DNA of 64,000 bases from contig NC_019693.1 of the NCBI RefSeq assembly GCF_000317105.1, forward strand, positions 6,387,227 to 6,451,226, given 5' to 3'. Under the pieces are notes generated by a model, which saw only the letters and a list, made by a program, of their open reading frames with translations, searched no databases and had not been told where the DNA came from. Below, piece by piece: positions 17,766 through 27,718 of the stretch (position 1 is its first letter; each line of letters opens with the position of its first letter). This stretch comes from Oscillatoria acuminata PCC 6304. Lineage in GTDB: Bacteria; Cyanobacteriota; Cyanobacteriia; Cyanobacteriales; Laspinemataceae. The translations under genes and the position numbers were made by a program.

Positions 17766-18374
17766 ATGATCGCAACCCCCATAAAGTCGGAAACCGTAAC
17801 CTTGCAATTACCTCGGGACCTGAATCTTCAGGTTACGCCAGAACAATTTGCTGCGATCGCCTCTGTCAACCCTGAGTTAAAACTAGAACGCACTGCCACA
17901 GGAGAATTAATTGTGACTCCCCCCACTGGCGGCGAAACGGGATATCGCAATATCAGAATCGCCTATTTTTTGGTCAAATGGATTGAGGAAGAAGGGGGAA
18001 ATGGCATTGCCTTTGATTCCTCTACCGGGTTTACCCTCCCCAATGGTGCAAACCGTTCTCCCGATGCTGCTTGGGTGAGTAGAGAACGTTGGCAAGCATT
18101 GACCCCCGCGCAACGGAAAGGGTTTGTTCCTTTATTTCCTGATTTTGTGATTGAATTGCGGTCCGAGTCGGACCGTTTGGCAACACTCCAAAGCAAGTTA
18201 CAGGAGTATATTGACAATGGGACACAATTGGGATGGTTAATTGACCCGCAACAGCAACAGGTAGAAATTTATCGGGTGGGACAAGAGGTGGAAATTGTGG
18301 TGAATCCTAGTCAATTATCTGGGGAAACGGTGTTACCGGGGTTTGTGTTGAATTTACAACGAGTTTGGAGTTGA
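17766..18374 (+). CDS. Uma2 family (DUF820) putative endonuclease, copy 2
   Basis: A 202-residue paralogue of the preceding gene with the same motifs (PDAAWVS, FVIELRSESD, LGWLIDP). It differs mainly at residues ~60-80 (YRNIRIAYFLVKWIEEEG). The duplication also includes the upstream sequence (CTCTATTTTACTGATTCT then the TCAAATCA site) and the downstream hairpin region (AGCCTGCGGAG...). The unit is about 759 bp. This copy keeps its uninterrupted leader and so shows what stood in front of copy 1 before the IS arrived. Confidence 0.88.
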   Translation: MIATPIKSETVTLQLPRDLNLQVTPEQFAAIASVNPELKLERTATGELIVTPPTGGETGYRNIRIAYFLVKWIEEEGGNGIAFDSSTGFTLPNGANRSPDAAWVSRERWQALTPAQRKGFVPLFPDFVIELRSESDRLATLQSKLQEYIDNGTQLGWLIDPQQQQVEIYRVGQEVEIVVNPSQLSGETVLPGFVLNLQRVWS

Positions 18375-18484
18375 TACCCAATCCAGTTGTGAAAAACCTA
18401 ACAATACTCTTCAGCCTGCGGAGGGCTCTGCTGAGCTCGTCGAAGTGCAGGCTTCGTCTGTATAGCCCTTTAGTGTGCGGGTTT

Positions 18485-21212
18485 TTATTGTAACACGGGA
18501 AGTCGGATCATGAACGTTGCACCTTGTCCTACTCCGGCACTGTCAGCCTGAATCGTGCCCTGATGCAGTTTGACGAGGTGGTGAGCGATCGCCAGTCCTA
18601 ATCCCAATCCTTTATGAGAGTGTTGCTCATCCGCTTGACGGAATTTCTCAAAGAGGTGGGGGAGGAAATCAGCGGAGATGCCTATCCCCGTATCGGTTAC
18701 CCGAATTTCTGCATAGGGTGATATCAGCGCTTTATCATTCTGAGCAGTTTGTTCTCCACCTGCTGAACCGCGCTCGGTAACTTGTGAGAGATCAAGGTCT
18801 ACCCGCCCGCCTTTGGGTGTGAACTTAATCCCGTTGCTGAGGAGATTGCATAAGACTTGCTCTAGCCGATCGCCATCCCCCTGGACCCGACATTCCGCAG
18901 TTTCTCGCCAAGTCAACTCCACCCCTTTCTCCTCCGCCATCTGAGCAACCGTCTCGATCGCCCGTTGGATGATTGGCCCTAACTCCGTGGGTTGCAGGTG
19001 CAGTCGTAATTGATTCGCCGTAATCCGCGAAATATCTAGCAAATCCTGCACTAACTTCTCTTGCATCATGGCGCTATGTTCGATCGCATTTAAACCCGTG
19101 CTGACCATCCGAGGCGTTTGAGGGGTGGCTCTGAGCAAGCGGGTCCAGCCTAGAATTGACGCTAAAGGAGTATTCAACTCATGGGAAACCACATTGAGCA
19201 TTTCATCTTTTCTCTTAAGCGTCGTTCGCGCTTGATGCAATGCCTCGGTCCGCAGGTGCTTGATTGCCAGATGGGTTTTAATTCGCGTGACTAATTCCTG
19301 GGCGGAAAAGGGTTTGATAATGTAGTCATCCGCTTGGGCTTCCAGTGCCGCCACGATCGCATTTTCCTCCGCCCGCGCTGAGAGCAGAATCACCGGCAGT
19401 TCCCGGGTTTCGGGGTCCGCCCGCACTGAGAGCAGCAAGCCAAAGCCATCAAGTCCGGGCATCATCACATCACTCAAGATTAAATCGAAGGGTTGGACTT
19501 GCAGCGCTGCTAGGGCGCTGATGCCATCGGCAACCGCCTCAACTTTCACCTGGGGGCTGAGGATGCGGGTGAGATAGGCCCGCATATCCGCGTTGTCATC
19601 GACGATTAAAACATGAGGGAGGACCGCAGGGGTTTTAGGGTCGGGTTTTGGGGCTGTTGGGGATGGCTCTGGGGGAAACTGGCCCTGGGCGTCTTCTAAG
19701 TAGGAAAGGGCTGCCTGGGATGGGCTGGGGTCGGTGTCGAGGGTCTGGATGCGGTCCGGGGGTAGATGAGCGGTGCCGAAAGGGAGGGTGACGGTGAAGG
19801 TGGTTCCCTGTCCGAGTTCGCTGGTGACGGCGATGGAACCTCCCTGCAATCGCACTAATTCATGGACAAGGGCTAGGCCGATGCCGGAGCCTTCATAGGT
19901 GTTCTGTGGGATGCCGCGAATTTGATAAAACCGTTCAAATATATGAGGCAGGTGTTCTCCGGCGATGCCTGGGCCGGTGTCTTGGATGGAGAGGATGGCT
20001 TGATGGCTATTTTTGGCCCGCAGGCTGAGAGTGATGTCGCCGGTGAGGGTAAATTTCAGGGCGTTGGAGAGGAGGTTGAGGACGATTTTCTCCCACATCG
20101 GGCGATCGACATAGAGGGGTGGGAGGGGTTGGCAATCCACTCGGAAGGTCAGTCCCGCCCGTTCTATGGCTGAACGAAACAGACTGGCAATTTCCGTGGT
20201 GAATTCGGCCAGGTCTGTGGGTTCATAAATTGCTTCCAGGCGTCCGGCTTCGATGCGGGAAAAGTCGAGGAGACTGTTGACGAGTTTGAGTAAGCGCAGA
20301 CTATTGCGACGAGCGAGTTCGAGTTGTTCTTTTAAGGGGGCTAGAGGTTGCCCGGGGGAAGAGGGGAGGTTGAACTCGGGCTGATTTTCCCAGGTGGTGA
20401 GTTGTTCTAGAACGTCTTCTAAGGGGGCGAGGATCAGGGTTATAGGGGTTCTAAATTCGTGGCTGATATTGCTGAAAAATCGGGTTTTCGCTCGGTCCAG
20501 TTCGGCTAGGGCATCACTGCGGGCGGCTTCCCGGGCGGCCCGTTGGTGTTCTTCTTCCCGGGCGGCTTGTTCCTGGATGCGTTCAATTTCTGATTGGCGC
20601 AAGGCTTTTTCAGTGGTGGCGCGCTCGATCGCCACCCAAGAGCGCTCGGCTGTTTCCTGGACCAAGGCAATCTCGTCAGGGGTCCAGTCCCGGGGGTTGT
20701 GCTGGTTGGCGGCTAATGTCGCCACTAGGCGACCATTTTTGAGCAGGGGGACAACAATCAATGCCCCGATATCGTTCCCTCGGTAAGACGATCGCTGGTC
20801 ATCGGGCAGGGCGGGGTCTGTGTCAACATTGCGAACGACCCAGGGCTGCCCATCCACAAGCCAAGGCATGGGCCAATCTTCTAGGGGATAGCGGCGGGCG
20901 TGGCTGGGGACCCCAGGCTGGTGCCAGTCTCGCCCTACAATAAACTCTGAACGGGCCTCGTCTATCTCAACGTAGTAGGCGCGATCGCTGCCTAGGTGTT
21001 GACCCAACACACAGACGGCCTGGTATTTGATTTCTTCTGGGTCACTGAGCGATCGCACGGCATCATTGAGCAGAACGCGGAAGGCATCGAACTCGGCGGC
21101 ACTGCGTAACTGCTCCTCAGCTTGTTTGCGTTCCGTAATGTCGCTATAGAGGATGGCGACCCGTCGCTGCTCTGGTGCTCCGGTGCGATAGGCGGAAACC
21201 TGATACCAACGG
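18485..21212 (-). pseudogene. C-terminal part of an IS-split hybrid histidine kinase (PAS end-GAF-HisKA-HATPase-REC-HisKA-HATPase)
   Basis: Native coding begins at the 9-bp target duplication (21204-21212), reading RWYQVSAYRTG. Any longer frame to 21328 is insertion-sequence DNA. After the PAS end come a GAF domain (~FDAFRVLLNDAV to WVAIERAT), a charged coiled coil, HisKA (FSNISHEFRTP), an ATPase domain (NLLSNALKF, GSGIGLAL), a receiver (VDDNADM, ILSDVMMPGLDG, YIIKPF), a second HisKA (NVVSHELNTP) and a second ATPase domain (NLLSNGIKF, GLGLGLAIA). This fragment retains every catalytic domain. Whether it is expressed from the upstream insertion element is unknown. Confidence 0.9.
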
Positions 21213-22534
21213 CTGGTTGACTGACAAAACTTAGTCAGACTGATACCTGTAAGTATGTATTTTGAACTCAATACGGTAGGTACGCTTGTCATGTTGTTTT
21301 CGAGAAGCCATAGCCGGTTCTGGGTCACCAGAGCGAGTAAAGCAGACGGAGTGAATAAGCTGCCAGCCTAGTTCTAAGGCGGTTTTAATCCAGTCCCAAC
21401 CAATTCTGAAATAGCTATTGCCCCGGAACCAGTGAGGGTCAACTCGGCGACGCAACCCTTCAGCTACTACCTGTGTACCCTGGGCAGTACTTGTGAGAGT
21501 AGCCACCGCTAAGATAAAAAATAGGCGAGACAGGGCACAGACAGAGCGAACCTCAGATTTCTGAAGATTCCAGCCATTGGACTGGTCATCAAGAAAGGCT
21601 TCCTCGATATCGAAGCGTAATCCATATTCTTGAAAGGTTTGTAACTTGGTGGGTTCATCGCTGACGATGGCCCAAAACTCACCGTTTATGTTGTTGTAGC
21701 CGATGGCCACATTCACGGGTCCATAACCCTCTATTTTGTGGAGTTTAACGTTGTGCAGACACAGAGCCTCGCCACGCATAAGAGGGAACGTCTTCAGTTG
21801 CCGCCAACCTGAACCGGCCAGCCAAATCCAGGTATTGCTCTTGAGGCGGATGCGGTAGTTCCAGCCCAAGTCATTGCTGAGGGCTGCCATCGCCTTGACG
21901 TGAATAAAGCCTCGGTCCGCCAGCAAGACGACTTTGACTCCCTTGGGTAATAGATGGGCCGCTTGATACAACATTTCTCTATATTCGTTAAAGGCAACCG
22001 AGGCACTCTTATGCTTCAATACTCGCCACACTAAAGGCAACGCCCGACCTCGATACACGACCGCCAGACGAACCAGGCAATACTCCTCCCAATACGTTGA
22101 GGTATCTAGGCTCAGATACAGACACTTCTCTTCCCAGTTGGCTAAGGCTGCTTGAATCAAGGGTTTGTAGAGTCGATGGACATTGATGCGGCTGTTGTGC
22201 AACCATCGACTGACCCGGCGTTGTTTACTCTGTGCCTGCTCTCCACGACAGGGCAGGTAAGGCAGCCACCGGGTGAGACTAACTTCGCCCCGTTGGAGCA
22301 AGGCCACCACCATCCACAGGCAGGTCGTCAGATGAGCGAGATGAGCCCAGGGGACCGATTGACTCAACCAACTGTGCAAGGCATTATAGAGAGGGGAGCT
22401 TTTATTCACGGCGTTCTAGTTTTTGAGTGGTATCTAAGCTTAGAACGCTGGCTCCCCTCTTTTCAAGTCCAAGGCTAAAAATCCCTGACTGTAAAGCTTT
22501 CAGCCCTCATTTTTAACTTTTGTCAGTCAACCAG
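21213..22534 (-). mobile_element. IS4-like insertion sequence, 1322 bp, with 9-bp target duplication
   Basis: Both ends begin CTGGTTGACTGACAAAA (17 perfect bases) read inward, at 21213 and at 22534. The flanks carry the 9-bp direct duplication TACCAACGG at 21204-21212 and 22535-22543. Nine-base duplications are usual for IS4/IS10-type elements. It carries one intact transposase gene. It splits the hybrid kinase between the codons for Asp-Arg-Trp-Tyr and Gln-Val. Confidence 0.95.
21231..22409 (-). CDS. IS4-type DDE transposase
   Basis: An intact 392-residue transposase occupying nearly the whole element; its TAA stop lies 18 bp from the element end. DDE candidates: Asp in LYLSLDTST, Asp in VVLLADRGF (the typical DRGF motif) and Glu in FDIEEAFLDDQSNGW. 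No frameshifts. Upstream, 125 bp to the other end hold the leader. The element may still be mobile. Confidence 0.9.
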   Translation of the reverse strand: MNKSSPLYNALHSWLSQSVPWAHLAHLTTCLWMVVALLQRGEVSLTRWLPYLPCRGEQAQSKQRRVSRWLHNSRINVHRLYKPLIQAALANWEEKCLYLSLDTSTYWEEYCLVRLAVVYRGRALPLVWRVLKHKSASVAFNEYREMLYQAAHLLPKGVKVVLLADRGFIHVKAMAALSNDLGWNYRIRLKSNTWIWLAGSGWRQLKTFPLMRGEALCLHNVKLHKIEGYGPVNVAIGYNNINGEFWAIVSDEPTKLQTFQEYGLRFDIEEAFLDDQSNGWNLQKSEVRSVCALSRLFFILAVATLTSTAQGTQVVAEGLRRRVDPHWFRGNSYFRIGWDWIKTALELGWQLIHSVCFTRSGDPEPAMASRKQHDKRTYRIEFKIHTYRYQSD

Positions 22535-23651
22535 TACCAACGGTCCCATGCCTGGGCGTAAATCTCCCGGTGGGCGGGGATGCCCGTCAGCCCCACCGTT
22601 CCATAGAACTGATACCACTCTTCCTCAAGCTCTGGGGCAACCTCCCGCACCGTTTTTCCAGTCAGGAACCCTTGGGCCGATCGCCCAGTTAGCCTCTCAA
22701 ACTGCGGGTTAATTTCTAGCATTCGGTAGTCGATGGGGCGATCGGTTTCATCCACCAGAATCTCAGCAATGCCGAAACCCTGATCCATCGTCTCGAACAG
22801 TGTCCGATACTTTGCCTCGTTCTCCCGCAAGGCTTCTTCAGTCCGGGCGCGCTCCAAAATATTGCCAACTTGCCGCACCAGGCGGTCAAACATCTGCAAC
22901 TCTCGCGGTTGGGGTTGGTGGGGTTTGCTCCAGTGGGTGGAAATCATTCCCAGGGGGCGACCCTCATGAGAGAGGATGGGTGTGGATTGCATCGCCACAA
23001 TGCCGCTTTTACGATAATGCTTGAGAGTGTCGTTGGTGATGTTCAAGTCAGAGGCATCGATAGCTGGGATAATCAGTCGTTCCAGGGTCAGCAGCGCCGA
23101 GCCCCAGAAGCTGTTACTCTGGGTGGTGACGGTTTGCCAATGGGCTGCTGAGTCGGGATGAAATCCTTTCCAGGCGAGCAGGTGCAGTTCTTGGCGTTCT
23201 GGGTCGAACAGTTGCAAAGACCCCATATCCGATCGCATTAAGGCGATCGCTGTGGTCAGGATTTCATCATAAAGCACCTGAATATCCGCCTCAGTTAAGA
23301 GCTTGGCACTCAACTGTTGCAATAACTCCGTATCTCTAAGCTCCGCTGAGACAGAGGCGCTGTGATGTTGGAGGCTTTTGAATGATACCCGTTGGTCATC
23401 CTCTTCCTGAAGCGGGGCGGCTGTGCTATCAAAGAACACCACCAGGACGGCATGAATCTCCCCTTGAGGCGATCGCAAGGGAGTTCCTCGGGTCCTATAG
23501 GTTCGCCCGTGACAAGTGCACTCCCACTCATCCGGCTTTCCAGCCAGGGTCTGACGGCAAAACCCCTCATATTCTTTAGGAAATCCCGGCAGCAGCGCCT
23601 CCAAAACCGTTCGTCCGACAAAATCTGTGGATTTGCATCCCCAGATAGCTA
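22535..23651 (-). pseudogene. Middle part of the IS-split hybrid histidine kinase (PAS-GAF-PAS)
   Basis: The fragment runs from the TAGCTA duplication (23646-23651) to the 9-bp duplication (22535-22543). It opens AIWGCKSTDFVGRTVLEA, completing a PAS domain. A GAF domain follows (~LTEADIQVLYDEILT to VGNILERA, with RSDMGSLQLFD and STHWSKPHQP), then most of a second PAS (YRTLFETMDQGFGI ... DRWY). It has no start codon of its own upstream of the PAS end; a TTG inside the frame at 23604 is the only near start. It then runs into IS sequence and stops at 22513. Confidence 0.88.
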
Positions 23652-25222
23652 GGGTTTGCTGAAAAAGTTATAAAAAGCAGGGGGGGTAAACGAACAAGAG
23701 GCCCCTCTGACTGCACCAATAAACATGGCTTTACTTCGATTCTTCCAGGTATAGCTAAAATTAATGCTTCGGCATAAAATTACAAGATTTTGGAAAAATT
23801 GACACAAAAAAAGACAGTAAAACTGCCTGAGCAGTTTTACCAGGTTTAGCACTAAAAAGGTAAGATTAATGGAGGTTTCAGAAGTCTTAGATAGTTTAGA
23901 CATGACTCGATTCAGACTGAATCTTCTTTTGCCCTGTCCAAATTTCCCTTCAATTTCGTTGCGAATGCGCTCATCTTCTTGGGCTTGTTTTTTATCTTGA
24001 AGGCTGACTTGGGCCGGACGTCTCCCTAATGGAGGACCACTGAGCCTAATTCCTCTTTCTTTACACCAAGCTCGATTGACTCGGGTGCGATAAATTTTAT
24101 CAGCGTGAACCGATTCCGGGTAAAATCCCGTCAATTCTTTGTACGCCTCTACTTGACTAATCAAATCTCCACTTTCATTATAGCTTTCCCAACTAATTTT
24201 TTCGAGTAATACATATCCTTCTACACAACTGACTGATAACTTCGCTCCGAATTCCGTAGGACTTCCTGACTTGCCTCGGACAATTGGACGGACATGAGGT
24301 TGTGTTAAACTGACAATCCGATGGTCGATTCTTTTTTGATTATTTGACCACATAAAATCCTGTTGACGATAGATTTCGGTTGATACTAATAAATTTTTGT
24401 ATTGCCTTCTGCTTAAAAGTTGTAGGCTGCCGCCCCTTGTCGATTAAATTGTCAATATGTCCCAAATTTCGTTTGATATATTGCAGTTGTTTTTTAAACG
24501 GCTTCTCTCCTTTCTTGAACAGAGGGCTTCCTCTTTTTGGCAAATTTTAAATAATCTTTTCTAGCGTTCTGTCTATAAGTTCTTGGTTTTTTGTCTAGGT
24601 TATCCTTCAGGGATTTATATAAAATATCTATGATGCTTTCGGTAGTTTTTCTTGCTTGATTTAATAGGTCCACATCCGTGGGGTATTTGATATCCGCAGG
24701 GGAAACCGTTGCATCCATTAATAGCCGACCTCTATTTCCTTGTGGTTTTTCGGCTTCTTCTAACTTTTTTGTGTTGGGGTCCTCCGGAGTGAATCCTAGA
24801 CTTTGTTGGACAATTTTGCGATTAATTTTTTGAAGTAGAGCCGGACTAATTCTTTTCCGGAAATGAACCATCATTGACGGGTCAAAGGGCGCTTCATTTT
24901 GATAACTAATTCGTCCAATAAAATACTGTAAATAAGGATTTTCCTGGATTTGTTCAACGGTTTCTCGGTCACTAATACCCAATTTTTCTTTGATGATTAA
25001 AGCGCCCAGTGCTATCCTAAAAGACTTGGCTGTTGCCCCCATGTCTTCTGAGAAATTCTGGGCATATTCTGCCTCAAATTCCGACCACGGAATTAGCTTT
25101 GACAGAACTATCCACCGATTTTCTTCACACAGCTGGCCCTGAAAGGGTAGTTCAAAGGATCCTTCTGGCTCCAGGGCATTTTGTGATTTTCGATACATTT
25201 TCCTTTCACCGATGCACAACAA
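23649..25222 (-). pseudogene. Frameshifted DDE transposase of the IS5/IS1182 type
   Basis: Three consecutive minus-strand frames together make one transposase: 25222-24494, then 24543-24340, then about 24380-23649. The N-terminal part has the DUF772-like region (LIPWSEFEAEYAQNF, FRIALGALIIKEKLGISDRE) and the first Asp in RGRLLMDATVSP. The C-terminal part holds PESVHADKIYRTR and EIEGKFGQGKRRF. Both breaks look like one extra T: removing a T from GTTTAAAAAAC near 24500 and from AAATTTATTAG near 24400 restores one frame. The stop codon TAG is formed with the target duplication at the IS edge. Confidence 0.85.
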
Positions 25223-25316
25223 TTTCCAATTTTACCTCGTTTTCCTGTCTTTTGTGTCCAGGCAATACTTCTACAAGCCTTATCACATCAGCGTTCCGCT
25301 TTTTTTCAGCAAGCCC
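23652..25316 (-). mobile_element. IS5/IS1182-type insertion sequence, 1665 bp, transposase degraded
   Basis: Ends read inward as GGGTTTGCTGAAAAAG (from 23652) and GGGCTTGCTGAAAAAA (from 25316). They are flanked by the palindromic direct duplication TAGCTA at 23646-23651 and 25317-25322; because the site is palindromic the exact end may shift by 1-2 bases. The transposase gene inside is frameshifted twice, so this copy should not move on its own. Confidence 0.88.
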
Positions 25317-25491
25317 TAGCTAAGGCTTCTCCTGCTGCCAACAAATAGTGCAGATTTTGGTCCAGGACAAACACCGCCCCACCGGGCAAATTCTCCATCA
25401 ATCCCTGCACCAGTCCAGAGGATTCTCCCAAGGCTTTCAGGGCTTCACTCAGAGGTTGAGAGTGATGGGGGTTAAGGTTTTCGGAACACAT
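25317..25491 (-). pseudogene. N-terminal part of the IS-split hybrid histidine kinase (start of first PAS)
   Basis: Starts at the ATG at 25491 (MCSENLNPHHSQPLSEAL) and reads into a PAS-like start (LMENLPGGAVFVLDQNLHYL) ending EALA at the TAGCTA duplication. The frame continues a few codons into the insertion sequence and stops. Joined to the middle fragment it reads ...LLAAGEALAIWGCKSTDFVGRT without loss of frame. Confidence 0.85.
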
Positions 25492-25537
25492 AGAGTGATA
25501 CCTCTTGAGGGGGAGGATGAGAAGTTTGCAAACACCG

Positions 25538-25657
25538 GCACCCTGAAGGACTTTCTTGGTTATAGGGGAGACCTAACCCCCTTCCCCCCTTCCCTCTTAG
25601 GATTCTGTTGGCTAATCAAATAGGGGGTCTGACCCCCTATTTGATTAGCCAACAGAA
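25538..25657. repeat. Repeat element ending in a perfect 25-bp hairpin
   Basis: It starts GCACCCTGAAGGACTTTCTTG, the same edge as the 51007-51478 element, and carries one truncated GGGGAGACCTAACCCCC unit. It ends with a perfect stem: 25603-25627 pairs with 25633-25657 around TCTGA. The hairpin contains TTCTGTTGGCTAATCA, also seen at about 3690 and 51450. It lies between the PAS-receiver gene and the kinase start and could act as a terminator. Confidence 0.75.
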
Positions 25658-25739
25658 ATCATAGGGTGGGGCTACAGGGACAGAGCCTCTCCTACGCGGC
25701 GTCAGAAAGAAAACAGACTTGAGACAACTGGATTTGCCA

Positions 25740-26771
25740 TCATTTTCCCTGAGCCGCGAGTTGCCCCACCACCTCCAGCAATTCTGTGGGCTGAGAGAGT
25801 TTGTACCAATAGGCTTCATACCCCGCATCAAAGGCTTTTTCTCGGTCCTCATCCAGATAAGCAGTAATGGCAGCAGCGGGAATATGCCGCCCCTGGTGCG
25901 CTTCCGCAGCCCGAATCTGCCGAATCAGGTCATACCCATCGCCACCGGGCAGGCAAATGTCACTGAGCAAGACATCGGGCTGAAACTGCTCAACTTCCTC
26001 TAGGGCAGCCGCTATACTGGTGACGGTTTTCACCCCAATCCCGTGGGCTTCTAGCAAAGCGGTGATAAATTGACAAATCCCCGCCTCATCATCAACCACT
26101 AGCACCCGCAAACCATCCAAAGCAGCAGGCAATGGGGAGATGGAGAGATTGCCCTCGGCGATCGGGTTCAAAAGGGTTGATTCAGGGAGAGAATCATCAG
26201 ACATCGACAGTACAGAAGCGGCAGAAACGGTCGGGTGAGTTTGGCTTAAGTTAAATACTCCAATTTTCACACTTTCAATTAATCCTTCCCGGGTGTGGCT
26301 TACCACAACTTGCAATTGAGCTGCAAAAGCTGCATCCTTCCTAGGACAGAGATTGAGTTGCCAAAGTTGGGTTTCATAACAGTCAGAAAGCTGATGCAGT
26401 CTAGCGCGAAAGTTGAGGTGATCCCCTTTGGCGATGTACAAACTCAGAGGCTTACCCACCAGGTAGTTTGGAGGTAGATTCAGCAGTTGGGCGATCGCGG
26501 AGTTGGCTTCGAGAATTATCCCCTGAGCATCAGTCACCAGGTAGGCGATCGGTGCAGCCTGAAATAAATCATAATAATGCTGATTCTGCTGGAGAAGCTG
26601 CTGCTCAATCAGTGTGGCTACGTCTAAATTGGCCTGCATCGCCTCATACATGACTTGCAGATCTTCAAGCACTACCTCAATTTCTGTCCAAACTTTGGCA
26701 TCTTCCTGCTGTAATCTCGCAATTTGTTGTCGAATGGCTTGAAAATGAAAGTTAGCTCGGTCGTTACTCAT
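25740..26771 (-). CDS. PAS domain plus C-terminal receiver domain protein
   Basis: A 343-residue protein: an N-terminal coiled coil (FHFQAIRQQIARLQQEDAKV...), a PAS domain at ~75-190 (YYDLFQAAPIAYLVTDAQG) and a receiver at ~225-340. The receiver has an intact acidic pair (VVDDEA), phospho-acceptor Asp (LLSDICLPGGDG), Thr (AAITAY) and Lys (WYKLSQP). There is no output domain, so it should relay phosphate or act by binding. It lies directly upstream of the disrupted hybrid kinase on the same strand, 248 bp apart, and is a plausible partner. The ATG at 26771 is preferred over a GTG at 26807. Confidence 0.85.
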   Translation of the reverse strand: MSNDRANFHFQAIRQQIARLQQEDAKVWTEIEVVLEDLQVMYEAMQANLDVATLIEQQLLQQNQHYYDLFQAAPIAYLVTDAQGIILEANSAIAQLLNLPPNYLVGKPLSLYIAKGDHLNFRARLHQLSDCYETQLWQLNLCPRKDAAFAAQLQVVVSHTREGLIESVKIGVFNLSQTHPTVSAASVLSMSDDSLPESTLLNPIAEGNLSISPLPAALDGLRVLVVDDEAGICQFITALLEAHGIGVKTVTSIAAALEEVEQFQPDVLLSDICLPGGDGYDLIRQIRAAEAHQGRHIPAAAITAYLDEDREKAFDAGYEAYWYKLSQPTELLEVVGQLAAQGK

Positions 26772-27109
26772 AATAAATATCCCTAATCGATTCCCACCTA
26801 TTGACACCCAGCCCAGCCATTGTGTTGAATGTCCCCATTTTTTAACAAATTGAGAAAAAATCAGCAGACGCAGAGCTTTTTCTAGTGTAGTAAATATCCG
26901 AAATAGATCACCAAAAATTGGAAACCTTTATTATTGGGGCCCAGAATACGCCTGCTATGGCAATTGGGAGCAACCCATCTATAGTACATCTGGCTTGCCG
27001 GTTGCTATAAAAGTTGAGGGGTTGATTTTTGGGGGGCGATCGCCTTTTTGAATTCGCCCTATTCTATCAATCAAGTTTTTGAACAAGGTCAAAAACTTGA
27101 ATAACATAT
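26772..27109. other. Non-coding gap
   Basis: About 340 bp between two minus-strand genes with no convincing frame. It contains AT-rich sequence around 26830-26930 and GGGCGATCGCC near 27036. No repeat shared with the rest of the window was recognised. Confidence 0.5.
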
Positions 27110-27715
27110 TTAGAATTTTTGAAGGGAATCTACCTCAATGCTGTAGGGAGATTTCATCACTTGCCCCGCAAGCCTAGCGCTTTCAGAGCCGGAATAATTA
27201 TCCAACTGATTTAGACCCACTATGTATTCGCTCAGTCTAATTACAAACCGAAAGAGTCGGTCCGTTGAAAACTTGTATAACTTGCCATTAATTAATTCTG
27301 AAACCTGGGGCTGCTTCGTGCCTAAAATCTCTGCTGCCTTACCTTGCGTCAGGCGATGCTGAGTAATAATCTTAGTAATTTCAGTGGCAAGTTTTACCTT
27401 GATAAGCTCTTTGTGATCATCCGGTAAACCGTAATAATCTAGCCAAGTTTTCTCCAACCTCTCCAACGTATTGAAAAACTCACGGAGTTGTTGAGTGGAA
27501 AAAATCCATGCCTTGCCATTGATTAAATCTAAGACTTGTGGCTGTTCAATGTCTAAAAAGTAGGAGACAGTCGTTGGAGTCAAGCCATACTGAGTCATGA
27601 TGCGAGTAATTTTATGGGCAAATTCTGCCTTGACCAGTAATTCGTCAGCATTCTTCAAGCCCAGATCTAAAAAAACATTGCCGCTGCTGGCTTGCACTTC
27701 AATTTTGTCCTTCAT
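27110..27715 (-). CDS. HigA-like antitoxin with two tandem HTH domains
   Basis: A 201-residue DNA-binding protein made of two homologous XRE-type helix-turn-helix units. Unit 1 (~28-92) reads AEFAHKITRIMTQYGLT ... EQPQVLDLINGKAWIFSTQQL; unit 2 (~105-165) reads VKLATEITKIITQHRLT ... KQPQVSELINGKLYKFSTDRL. Most HigA antitoxins have one such unit in about 100 residues. It follows the toxin gene by 3 bp, the toxin-first order of higBA loci, and should neutralise the toxin and repress the operon. The double domain might bind two operator half-sites without dimerising; that is inference. Confidence 0.85.
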   Translation of the reverse strand: MKDKIEVQASSGNVFLDLGLKNADELLVKAEFAHKITRIMTQYGLTPTTVSYFLDIEQPQVLDLINGKAWIFSTQQLREFFNTLERLEKTWLDYYGLPDDHKELIKVKLATEITKIITQHRLTQGKAAEILGTKQPQVSELINGKLYKFSTDRLFRFVIRLSEYIVGLNQLDNYSGSESARLAGQVMKSPYSIEVDSLQKF

Positions 27716-27718
27716 GCT

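Noticed and set aside
21213-21328. Apparent start of the kinase C-terminal fragment at 21328
   Set aside because: These codons are IS4-type element sequence read antisense; native kinase code begins at the 9-bp target duplication.
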